Source: Gymnothorax reevesii (taxonomy: Eukaryota; Chordata; Actinopteri; Anguilliformes; Muraenidae). From it: 64,000 nucleotides of DNA. Position numbers and translations under genes: made by a program. The DNA is taken from the NCBI GenBank assembly GCA_029721435.1, contig CM056573.1, positions 96,863,947 through 96,927,946 on the forward strand, given 5' to 3'. Positions 10,258 through 20,387 of this stretch are shown here, in pieces; within the stretch, counting starts at the first letter, position 1, and each line of letters begins with the position of its first letter. Under the pieces are notes generated by a model, which was not told the origin of the DNA, did no database searches, and saw only the letters and a list, made by a program, of their open reading frames with translations.

Positions 10258-11985
10258 TTTACACTGTGTAACACTGTAAATTGCTGACTAGTCATAAAAC
10301 AATGACTTGAGCTGCAACGATCTATCCTGAATCCCATATTGAAATACAGGACCAAATGAATAGATCAGAATCAAAAACAATGGTCAAGTTATTATGCTAT
10401 ACGGAAACATTCATCTCATTTTTAGGGCTCCATATTCAGGTCCCCACATTTGTGTGAAACTAAGAGCAGCATAATTCATTACAGCAGAGAAATTCATTGG
10501 TAAATTGACCCATCTAAAAATTCTGCTCCCATTTACACTGGGTGATGCTATGGTAGACCTCCCTGCGCATGCAAGGACAGATTTTCACTGGTAGTTTTAC
10601 AACTAATGCTGCCCTGTAAGAAAATGCCACCATTGTGCATTGTGAACGCAAAGTCTTTGTTTTTGCCTTAATATTAAAATATGAATCAGCCTATACTAGC
10701 AACTTTGATATTTGTTAGCTTGCTATGACTTGCGCAAATATAATGACCAATCAACATTTGTTTAACGGGACATTATCATGGTACAGCAAGGCACACCCAA
10801 TAGCTGCATAAATATACAAAATCAAAATTGAGTTGTTTAGATGTTTTTGATAAGCTAATGGAACACGCCATGACACTTTTAGCAGACGGTATTTTTGAGG
10901 AAATGCTATTTCCTCAATGCAACGCTATGGGCGCTGTAAATAGTGACATCATCTCTGTTCACTACGGCTGTCATTTTCATCTGTATTGCATTCACACATA
11001 ACGCATTGCGATGATACTACACTTGAACATTACGCGTCTTTTGTTTGATATCCGGCTATGGAAACGAATCGCTTGCCTCTAAAGAAAGCAGATAAGTTAG
11101 ATTTCCTGCACCAAGACCTCGACTATGTCTGCATGACTAACATACAAACACATGAAAAATGATACAAACTCAACGTGCGGTAAGGTAGCCTACCCAGGGG
11201 ATATACATGATATAGATTTTGCAAGTAAGCGTGTCACATGAAAGTGATGAGACGAGTTGAGTAAATTTGGCGTTTTTTGCGAGGTTTATGTTTGTACTGA
11301 GCTACATCACTCTGATACACTGTAATGAGTTACAGACATTCACGGTTGAACTTGCCATGATTTTTAAATTCACAGTCAACACTGACAAGACAGCTAGCTA
11401 ACAAACTAATGTAACATAATGGTTATGATCCTCCATCACAAAAATTTTGGTGGAAAGTCAGTAATTGTACTGTGTGTATGCTCCATGTGGAGTATATGTT
11501 GAGCAGCCGGAGTAACGTCATAGCTAAGCGCCGAAAAAGAGACTGCTCTCATAAAATGGCATGCCCCATTGAAGGGAGAATAGCCCGTTTGCTCGCGCTC
11601 TTTGTTCGGTATTTGAATGTCATGGGGGTTAAATCAGCTGCAAAAGGTTAGAAGTTGAATATATTGTTATCTGGGAATGATTTAAGAATGACTTAAATTG
11701 TGCTGGATGATAAAGTCTCTTTAAAGGCTACATGATGCATGCCATCCAATCCAACGTCTGCATTTTCCAGCAAAGCCAGCGTGTACATACAAATATTTAT
11801 ATGCTTTCATATGAGCGGGGAATCAGTCGCAATCAGAAGATTGTGGGTGTGTGCATGCTGGAACTGCAAAGTAGTACATCTCAATAGCTTGCATAAATCA
11901 ACCTTAAATCAGTTGGGGAAGTGATGGTATGGATCAATTAAATTTTCCTTCAGTTTTGCTACTTAAGATGTTCAATTATGAAAAA
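10258..11985. other. Unassigned sequence
   Basis: No conserved coding frame is seen. Short CpG-containing patches occur near 10930-11060 and 11500-11620. No TIR pair could be closed. Confidence 0.35.
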
Positions 11986-12339
11986 AATAGTGCCACAGGC
12001 ACTATAGCTCACCTGGACATATGTAACCCTCGAAAGATATCAAATATTAGTTCTAACATATTTTATTTTCTAAAGTGACAACGTGAAAGGGTCAAAGTGA
12101 CGCATTTACTTAGTTCTCTTGGTACATACACATGACATTTGAAATTGAAGTTATATTATACATAGTACATGTATAATACATACATAGTTTTTGGGGTTGC
12201 CGCCAGCCCCAGCGTACCAAAATTAGCTCAATAGCTCCAAAACATGACCGTCGGATCAGAAAGTTTTATATATAATGGAGAAAAATATAGACGCCCCATG
12301 TCAAATTTTTGAGTTTTTATTAACATTAGGGTTATTAAC

Positions 12340-12500
12340 TAATAATAATAATAGCTTTATTTATATAGCACGATTCATACATAAAATGCAACACAATGTG
12401 CTGTACATAAAACAGAAAAAGAATTGAGATATTTACAACAATAAAAGTAAGGGATAAAATAAAACCATAAAAAGAAATGAAAGAAAATAAGATAAAACCT
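12340..12500 (-). mobile_element. L2-type LINE 3' tail (minus orientation)
   Basis: An (AAT)n run at 12340-12352 is followed by AGCTTTATTTATATAGCAC, ATACATAAAATGCAACA and GTGCTGTACATAAAACAG. This is the reverse complement of the usual fish L2-like 3' end, a truncated insertion. Confidence 0.6.
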
Positions 12501-12564
12501 TATAAGACATCCATCAGTAAAAAAACACTTCAGGGGAAAGCAATGGTAAAAAGATGTGTCTTAA

Positions 12565-12931
12565 AGGATTAGTGTGTAAGATTTAGAGCCATCTAATGGT
12601 CAGATTATAGATTGCAGCCAACTGACCATTCCGTTTCTCAGAAAACCTACGGTGGCCGCAAAACTTACGAAAACGTGAAAGGCGCTCTCTTGTGTCAGTG
12701 CTTTATTCATTAACTTTTTTCTCGTTCTGGGCAACTGTAGAAAAAATGGCGGCGCAACATGTTGGCCTCCATGGAGATGGACCCGCTCCCATATAGGTTT
12801 AAAGGGCTGAAACTCCAAGATTATTGTTTTCACGTGATTAGATACTACCAAAAAAGTAGTTATGAATGTTATATTCCATTTCTGCCAAAATTTCAATCTA
12901 AATCTAAATCTAAATTCTACACACTGCTCCT
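12565..12931. mobile_element. 367-bp MITE flanked by TTAA
   Basis: Both flanks are TTAA (12561-12564 and 12932-12935). The left end is AGGATTAGTGTGTAAGATTTAG-like and the right end, reverse-complemented, is AGGAGCAGTGTGTAGAATTTAG-like. The body has ACGGTGGCCGCAAAAC and ATGGCGGC motifs that I recognise from a widespread fish family. TTAA targeting fits piggyBac- or Kolobok-type transposases acting in trans. Confidence 0.75.
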
Positions 12932-13048
12932 TTAAGATTAACAACAACAGCATGATGTCTGCATCGCTGCATGTGGTTTATTACTCATTTTGACAGCTGC
13001 ACTCGTTCCTGCATGTTGTTCATCGGTTTAAAATCTGCGTACGCCTGG

Positions 13049-14340
13049 TCATACCTGGCGTGAGATTTTTGCAGTCCGTTTGCTCATGTTCAGATTGATA
13101 AATGCCGATCCTTGCGGGATTTGGCGTACACCCATTTTTTTGGTGTACGCCCGTTTGATAAATGAGGGCCAATGAGTGGACGTAGAGTGTATGTTTTGAC
13201 TAAGTGAGACTTCTGCTGGGACGTCTCCCAGGAGAGCGACAGAGTATGAAACATTTGAGGATGGAAGTTTTGCCCCCAGCCAGTTTGGATGTATACTAAC
13301 TGCCTGTGTTCCCAGAAAGGATTGAAGTTGTTGATGAAGGAGATACCTTTTGCAGTGCAGGCTGATGACAGCCAGGTGTGCAGAGACAACAGCCTGCTGA
13401 GACTCCCAACACTGCGGCCACACGAGGGGAGGGGGCCGGACATGTAAATGTGCCTCTATTCAAGAAAGAGAACAAGTGCAAAAAGTCACTTTTCAATAGT
13501 CCAGACTGCTGTTTATGGATGTCTTTCGTACCTACGTGCACAATGACCCTGGTGATGTCCGGTTCATTAGTTTTCAATAGTTTTGTCCTCTATTTCGCGG
13601 ATAGTGGCACCTGGGACACAATGGGTTACTGCTGAAAATATTTTGACATTTCTGATGATTGAGTCACTGATAACCAGTGTTGAGACCTGACGTGGACGGT
13701 GTCTGGTGGGCTTGGAGCCAGTCATTTTGGAGGAGGAGTGCCAGTGAGGGACACAGGGTCCTGAAGTTGTAGACGCTCTGTTCTCTGGGCCGGAGCCCAG
13801 ACTGGCGCCGGGACCACCGGACTTTGTCAGCTGCAGCACTGAACAGGACCCAGGCTCTCGGTTGACAGCAGATAGGTCTTGCTCCAGCTTCCCCAGCACA
13901 TCAAACCAGTTAGCCAGTTGGATCGACTCTGATGGTGGAGTGTGGGAGGCAGTCCCTCTTCATCTCTTCAGGAGTTGGGGTGGAACAGGTCTGTGCCTTT
14001 TAGTTTGGCTCCGAGCCTGGGCCAGAGGTCCTTATCGGGAAACGGTCCATCGGTTGGTGGCTCCGGCTCTGAGTCTTTACCGGGACTAGGCCAAGGCAGC
14101 TTGGTGTTGTTGTCGGGGATGCGGGAGGCCTCCGCGACCAGTGAGTCCAGCAGATGCTCTTCCTCTTGGATCTGGTATAGTGTGGATATCCGAACTTTGA
14201 GTTTGGCGATTTTTTGGCTTAGCCAAAGATATCCAGAGCAGTTTGGATGAGAGGTGAGTCGTGGCATTGATAAAAATGAGACTGACTGTATGGTGATTAG
14301 TAAATAGCCATGCCTCTTGAAAGTGCAACCACTGCACGAT
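13049..14340 (-). pseudogene. CR1/L2-type LINE ORF1 with SGNH/GDSL esterase domain, decayed
   Basis: Several overlapping minus-strand frames together resemble one protein. About 14267-13968 has a short coiled-coil-like part (KIAKLKVRISTLYQIQEEEH). The frame ending at 13567 has TLVISDSIIRNVK and CVPGATI, the GDS block with the candidate Ser kept and Gly changed to Ser. The frame 13577-13296 has RVIVHVGTKDIHKQQS, where the conserved GTND has become GTKD. The frame 13443-13090 has GRSVGSLSRLLSLHTWL and FINNFNPFW. This order matches the esterase ORF1 of fish CR1/L2 LINEs. At least three frameshifts separate the blocks, so it cannot be translated. The associated endonuclease/RT ORF is not present. 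Confidence 0.7.
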
Positions 14341-14835
14341 TGTGATTCCTAGAAGAGGACATTCAGGCTTCAGTATGCTAAAAACAATGCCATAGTCGGG
14401 AATCGGATGGTAATGTTTCTAAAATAGACCATAAAACATCACAGGCAGACCATTGGAATTATATAAAGTTCAGGTGGTCGCACGGACTTAATAAAGAAAG
14501 TGTTTTTAGAAGGCACAAAAGCTAGCACCGTAACAAACGTAGCAGTACGACAAACAAAGCGGAAAACAAAACCCATCATACAAGGTCTAAGTGGCCCCTA
14601 TGATTCTCCTATAGTGATCGGAGAATGGTTTGAATTAAGGACAGGAATAGCTCATTTTTACTCAGTGCTGACTGCTGCTGAACATAATAGTCCTTCAATG
14701 TATGACACAAATCAAAATTAATTTTTGTTAATGACTAATCTTTGGATCACCGTCCATTACATCTTGATATTGGCATCTGCAAAGGAGTGACAATCCTTTG
14801 AACACATTGGGGGTCAGGTTGACGAAATTGAATGT

Positions 14836-15195
14836 TCAATATCTTGTGTGTCCACCATTTGCGTCTCTCAGAGCAACAGATCTCCTTCGCATGGAGTTGA
14901 TCAGGTTGTCTATCGTGGGCTGTGGAATGTTATTCCCTTCTTCCCGGAGGGCCACACGGAGCTGGCGCAAGTTATCCGAAACTGGAACACGGTCGCAGAC
15001 ACGTCGATCCAGAACATCCCAAAGATGCTCTATGGGTGAAATGTCCGGGGAATACGCAGGGCAGTCCAGAATTGGAATGTACTCTGCTTCAAGGAACTGC
15101 ATGCAGACCGCTCTGGTGGACATCCCTGCATCCAGAATGCTAATGGAACGTTCCCGCATGACCAGAGACATCTGAGGCATGATGACTTTTGACAA
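14836..15195 (-). pseudogene. Tc1-like transposase, C-terminal catalytic half
   Basis: A 119-codon fragment ending GGHTRY, the usual C terminus of one fish/invertebrate Tc1 family. It includes the last catalytic block PAYSPDISPIEHLWDVLDRR, with the catalytic Glu in PIEHLW. The second catalytic Asp appears in the degenerate SILDAGMSTRA block. The first Asp and the whole DNA-binding domain are missing. Sequence upstream to about 15250 still resembles the family. It lies opposite in orientation to the N-terminal half at 17191 and belongs to the same family. Confidence 0.75.
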
Positions 15196-16879
15196 AATTT
15201 GGCATTTTGTAGTGGCCTTTTATTGTCCCCAGTACAAGGAGTGTCTGGGTACTGCTCATTCCGTTTGATCACCATCTGGAAATGCCACACCCATGTACAA
15301 AGTGAAATCACTAAGTAAATGCTCACTGACAGAGAGATGTATGAAAAAATGGTACACAAATCAAGAGAAATATCCTTATTGTACAAGTAAAAAGTCAGCA
15401 TATGCTCACTTAGAGTTGTTAACTGCATGTGGCATCAATATTTGACATGGGGCGTTTATATTTTTGTTTGTAGTTTGGTGTCCTCATTGGAAGGAATATG
15501 CATGCTGAGTTTCACCTTCATAGCTGCAGCAGTTTCAGAGGAGATGATGTCTGAAATTATAACAGAAAAAAAGTTGGTGTGGCAATGATGGCTTTGTTTG
15601 AAATTGGATCAGAAAGTTTTATATGAAGTTTGGAATCCTCGTTGGTAGGAACATGTGGGCCAAGTTTCACCTTCATAGCTGCAGTGGTTTCAGAGAAGAT
15701 GATGTTTACATTTATAACAAAAAAAGTGAGTAAGGCCAGAGACCAGAGGTCAAATTTTGAAATTTCCACAAAATCTGTCTGATTTGTTTTTGAGCTTGCT
15801 GCTAGCTACCAATGTAGCAAATGTCAGGGCAATAGCTGCAAAAATGACCATCCTGTGGGCCCATATGGTGTTTTCAATATGGCCACAACGGCGGCCATAT
15901 TTGAACTCGGATCAGAAAGCTTTGTATGAAGTTTGGTGTCCTCACTGGTAGGAACATGCATGCCAAGTTTCACCTTCATAACTGCTGTGGTTCCAGAGGA
16001 GATGTCTCAAATTATTGCAGAAAAAAGTGGGTATGGCCATGGCCGCCTTATTTATAATGGATCAGAAAGTTTTATAAATAGTTTGGTGGTCTTATTGGTC
16101 GGAACATGAATACCAAGTTTTATCTTCATAGCTGCAGTGGTTTCAAAGGAGAAGATTTTTGAAGTTATAACAGAAAAAACTGGGTGTGGCCAGGGATCAA
16201 AGGTCAAACCAAAGTCAATTTTGTAAATTTCACGAAACCCATCATATATGTTTCTGATCTTCTTGCTAGTTGCGATTGTACCGAATTACAGCTCAATAGC
16301 TGCAAAATAACCTTCCAATGGGCCCATATGGCATTTTCAATATGGCGCCATGGTGGTCATATTTGAAATTGGATCACAAAGTTTAATACCTAGTATGGTG
16401 TACCCATTGGTAGGTACATGCATTCCAAGCTTAACCTTCATAGCTGCAGTGGTTTTAGAGAAGATTGTTCAAATTACAACAGAAAAAAAACTGTCTGACC
16501 AGAGGTCAAAGGTCAAACCAAGGTCAAATTTGTAAACGTCACAAAACCCAATATATTTTTTTTGTGCTTGCTACTAGCTACCACTGTACCAAACTGCTGC
16601 TCAATAGCTGCAAGAATGACCATTGAATTAGCCCATATGGCATTTTCAGTATGGCTGCCGTGAGATCAAAGTTCAAAGCAAGGTCACATTTGTAAACATC
16701 ACAAAACCCATTATATAACTTTTTGGGCTTGCTACTAGCTACCATCGTACCAGATTGCAGCTCAATGGCTGCAAAAAATGACCATCCAGATGGCACACAT
16801 GGCATTTTCAATATGGCCACCATGGCAGTCATATTCGAAATCGGATTGGAAAGTTGTAAATGAAGTTTGGTATCCTCAT

Positions 16880-17550
16880 TGATATATTGAGTACAAATGA
16901 AAACGCAGCACTTGGAAAAAGTCAATATTTAAGTTCAAATGAACTTCAATATAATTTTTATACAACAACAACACTACAGTGACATCACCCGACACGCCAG
17001 GTGCAAGAAATGCGAGAATTTCAAGTTTCAAATGTAACGCTAGGCAATTTTTTGAAAAAACGCAACATCTTGCACGCACACCACGGGAAAAATGAATTTC
17101 ACTCTGAATTTGTGCACACATTGCCTTTAAAAGCATGTGAATCCGAATAAAATTTCACTTCTTCACTGACACTTGTGAAACGTCGACACTATGCCGCGAC
17201 TTACAGCCCCTGAACGGGAACATGCCATAGGCATGCTTCAAATTGGCGCCAGCACCAGGGAAATTGCCAGACGACTACACAGCGCACACACAACGATCGC
17301 AAGACTCCATCAAAGGTTTCTGCAAACGGGGAGCACTCGGAAACGTCCTCAACCGGGTCAACAACGTGTCACAACGGCACGTCAGGACCGTCAGATCGTA
17401 CGGGATCATGTCCGAGACCGAACACTACCAGCAACAAGAACGGCTGCTCAAGTCCAAGGAGGACGTGGATTCATTCACCCCAACATCGTACGAAACTGTC
17501 TGCGAGCTGCAGGCCTGCGTGCACGACGTCCTTATTTCGGCCCAATATTG
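16880..17550 (+). mobile_element. 5'-half of a Tc1-like transposon inserted in the array
   Basis: The array text is interrupted after TGGTATCCTCATTG and resumes at TTTTACAAAACCC. The insert carries a Tc1-like left end and 5'UTR (about 16880-17190) and the N-terminal coding half. The right half and right TIR are absent. Confidence 0.65.
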
Positions 17551-17679
17551 ATTTTACAAAACCCATCATATATGTTTTTGGGCTTGCTACTAGCTACCAT
17601 TGCAACAAACTGCAGCTCAATAGCTGAAAAAATTACCATCCAATGGGCCCATATGGCATTTTCAATATGGCTACCATGA
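17191..17679 (+). pseudogene. Tc1-like transposase N-terminal DNA-binding half, fused to flanking repeat
   Basis: The start MPRLTAPEREHAIGMLQ is the standard start of this Tc1 family. About residues 1-60 form the first helix-turn-helix (ASTREIARRLHSAHTTIARL). Residues about 70-118 form the second paired-like subdomain (RQDRQIVRDHV, NIVRNCLRAAGLRARRPY). After residue 118 (about 17547) the Tc1 similarity ends and the frame continues into the surrounding repeat to 17679, giving a 162-residue chimera. No catalytic residue is present, so it could at most bind TIRs. No stop interrupts the DNA-binding part. Confidence 0.75.
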
Positions 17680-18144
17680 GATCAAGGTCAACCCATCAAT
17701 TATGTTTTTAGGCTTGCAAGTAACTATCATTGTACCAAATTGCAGCTCAATAGCTGCTAAAATCATACAAATGGCTCATACGGCATTTTGAATATGGTCA
17801 TCATGGCAGGCATATTTGAAATCAAATCAGAAAGTTTAATATAAAGTTTGGTGTCCAACATTGGTAGGAACACATATGCTAAGTTTCACCATCATACCTG
17901 CAGTGGTTCCAGAGGAGAATATGTCTACAGATGAACGACAGACGAGGAACGACAGATGATGAACAAGACATCCAAGCCATGACATAAGCACACCGGACCT
18001 TCGGTTCGGGTGAGCAAAAAATGTAACTCCAAACTTACTGTATGTTTCAGCAGTAAGAGGCCAAATGATCAGATATTTTTCAGAAACGATAAAATTTCTG
18101 AATTTCAGTATCTTTCTGTTATTTTCAATTTAATATAAATATTA

Positions 18145-18312
18145 CATAATTTACAAATCATTGCATTCTGTTTTATTAAGATTTTACACAGTGTTCCAAC
18201 TTATTGAGAAACAAATCATAAAATTAATTTGATGATCTGAAACAATTAAGTGTGATAAATATGCGTAAACAGAAGAAATCAGGAGGGAGATAAGTACTTT
18301 TTCACAGCATCG
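18145..18312 (+). mobile_element. Two mariner/Tc1 3' end remnants
   Basis: At 18145-18208 the phrases CAAATCATTGCATTCTG, TTTACACAGTGTTCCAAC match the end of a common fish mariner-like family. At 18222-18312 GATGATCTGAAACAATTAAG, ATAAATATGCGTAAACAG and GTACTTTTTCACAGCA match the 3' end of a different Tc1 family (also at 49670 and 37401). Both are fragments. Confidence 0.5.
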
Positions 18313-18368
18313 TAGTCATCTCATTGGCAAGCTTATGTTTATTTTTTTCCTTCCTCTATTGTCCTTCT

Positions 18369-19576
18369 ATGGGGACCCACCCGGGTGACATCACGGAAAA
18401 CGTGAATAATCATCACGTGATGTGGATGTCGGGCAAGCATCGGGCATCTGCCATAGAGAACTATTGAAAACCAGATGTGCTAAACTGCTTGTTATTTGTT
18501 TTTTCTCCATGGAATGAAGCAGCAATGTGTGCTCAAAGGTAGTTCAAAAATTATTCCTCCCGAGGCATATATTGATGAATATTAACTGATTACACTAAAT
18601 GAATGGGCAAATGACGAGCGGTATATTCAGTCACACTCCTCCCTTTCTCCCCTATCCTGGGGCTGCGACTTATGCCCAGGTAACCTGGTTATCTTGCTGC
18701 CTTCTGACACTTATGTTGACCCACCAGCAGCGATAGGAGTACAAAACTCCTTTAGTAGCCTTCACAAGCTTTGTTTTTTTACTTAGCATTATTCTCGAAC
18801 ATCAACATATTTTACATACACTGCAAGGATCGAAATGAGCGGTATTGCATCACATTTGCGATCTAAAAATGCCTACTTTCAAACAAAAATGAACAATTGC
18901 AGCCGCTGCGAAAGAAAATCCTGACAACATGGGTGGAATAACTTCAAATTCTACCATAGAATCATACAACTTGTGTATTACCATGTAGGTTAACAAACTG
19001 TTACCAAGCTAGCTTGCCGTTACGAATCTGTCACAGAGGTCACAAATGAAAGTATGAACACGAAGTCTCTCCCGTTATCCTGCCGTGATTCAAACATTGA
19101 ACATGTTGCTTTCGCATTTCTGTTGCTGGCTAAGCGCAACCAAAAAAAGGTTGTTATTGTCGCGGTTTGTGTTATCTGGGCTGCCCCTTATTTATATTTC
19201 CCCGTTAGCTGTCGATGGTGAAGTGATTTTTTTCAGAGCCATTGTTGCAATTGCTCGGTCTGCTCTGCCGAGCCAGGAAAGCGTTCCTCGAAAGAACAGG
19301 TGCAAACTTACATAGCTGGAGCCATAGACAGTGAATGGACGAACTACGTAAGTTGCTAGCGTAGTTAAAAAAAACTTTGCTTTTGGGAAACGCACCCCAG
19401 GTCTCCATTGTCAACACAAGTTAGATCTAAAATAAAAGTTGATAAAAATAGCCTAAAACCCTATTTTTTCTAACTCGACACATTGCCTCCTGTTGTTCGC
19501 TTGCCCGACATCCGGGTTCGGAGGATGACGTTCACCTTACGTACAGGCAATTTTTAGATATCGGGCAGGTCCCCAT
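18369..19576. mobile_element. Candidate DNA element bounded by inverted repeats
   Basis: The left side starts ATGGGGACC (18369) and includes GGATGTCGGGCAAGC (about 18423). The right side carries the complements of both: GCTTGCCCGACATCC at about 19500 and GGTCCCCAT at 19568-19576. Order is conserved and spacing similar, giving interrupted TIR-like arms of about 80 bp. The 1.2-kb interior has no convincing coding frame. A target duplication was not identified. Confidence 0.4.
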
Positions 19577-20387
19577 TGTCGAAAGAGTTGAAATAGGAAG
19601 GTTCTTGGTATGTATTCCAACAAAATGAAAGCGAGACTTCAAAAACTGATCAGAAGGAAATGTCATCTCCCGGGACTTTGACCTTGAACTTTTCACTCAG
19701 CTTGATGTTTGAAGAGAAATCTATACACACTTTGTTTTTCATTCCATTTACACTTGTCCATCTTAAAAACATAATTTAGATTACAGTAAATTTAAAACAG
19801 CCCACAGTTGAACATTTAAAAAGCTATAAAAGGGAGTGAAACAGTGACATGACAGTGCTTGAATTTCTATCTTTGGGATTTGTGACCCCCCAAGAATAGC
19901 AGATTGCTTGAGAGCTAACATTTGTTCCTCTCAGCAACAATCTGTATGTCTACAAAGAAAAAACAGCCATTAAGAAAGATGAATGAATATGGACATCCTA
20001 AATAAGTAAATAAATAAATACAGTTGTGTGCAATGATGATTATACACCACCAATTTTGTCTAAAATGGGTCCTAATTAGGGTTTAAGGCCGGGATCCCGG
20101 GATGTGCACGTGTCATTTCTCACCCGGGAAATGCCAGCAGGACCCGTCCTCCTGAAGGTTAATTTTTTTTTGCTAAATATTACACGGGAATGAGGTAAAA
20201 AAAAAAAAAAAGATGCAAAATCTGTGTAAAATGTCTCATGTTTTCTCTAATATATGTTGTTCCTTGTTGAATACATTTTACGTATAGGCCTATATTTCCG
20301 CGCATATAGAAAAAATATTTTAATATAGTAGGCCGGAAAGTGGAGGCATGTGGCACTAATTAACCAACACGAGCAGCTATTACATTC

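Larger units (their letters stand above)
15480..17940. repeat. Diverged repeat array (blocks of about 130-320 bp)
   Basis: Recurring phrases include GATCAGAAAGTTTTATATG, TTCACCTTCATAGCTGCAG, ACAAAACCCATCATATATG, TAGCTACCATTGTACCAAA, CAGCTCAATAGCTGCAAAA and CATATGGCATTTTCAATATG. The acaaaaccca phrase recurs at about 16232, 16541, 16698 and 17554 (the last after a Tc1 insertion), with a related caaccca form at about 17685. Spacing is irregular and blocks are partly deleted, so this is an old expanded array rather than a clean satellite. It forms the core of the composite element. Confidence 0.7.
11986..18020 (+). mobile_element. Composite repeat-built element with several nested insertions
   Basis: The left boundary has AATAGTGCCACAGGCACTAT followed by AGCTCACCTGG. 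The right boundary has a hairpin CACCGGACC-TTC-GGTTCGGGTG followed by AGCAAAAAATG. Its reverse complement therefore also starts GCTCACC. The interior is made of diverged copies of a repeated block (see 15480-17940). Foreign insertions interrupt it: an L2 tail, a TTAA-flanked MITE, a LINE ORF1 relic and two Tc1 fragments. The superfamily is not known to me. The 3' hairpin is Helitron-like, but no CTRR terminus follows it. Confidence 0.45.

Noticed and set aside
13049..14340. Several independent small proteins on the minus strand
   Set aside because: Their motifs join in order into one LINE esterase ORF1 broken by frameshifts.
11986..18020. Helitron
   Set aside because: A 3' hairpin is present, but there is no CTRR terminus, no 5' TC end and no Rep/helicase sequence, so classification was left open.
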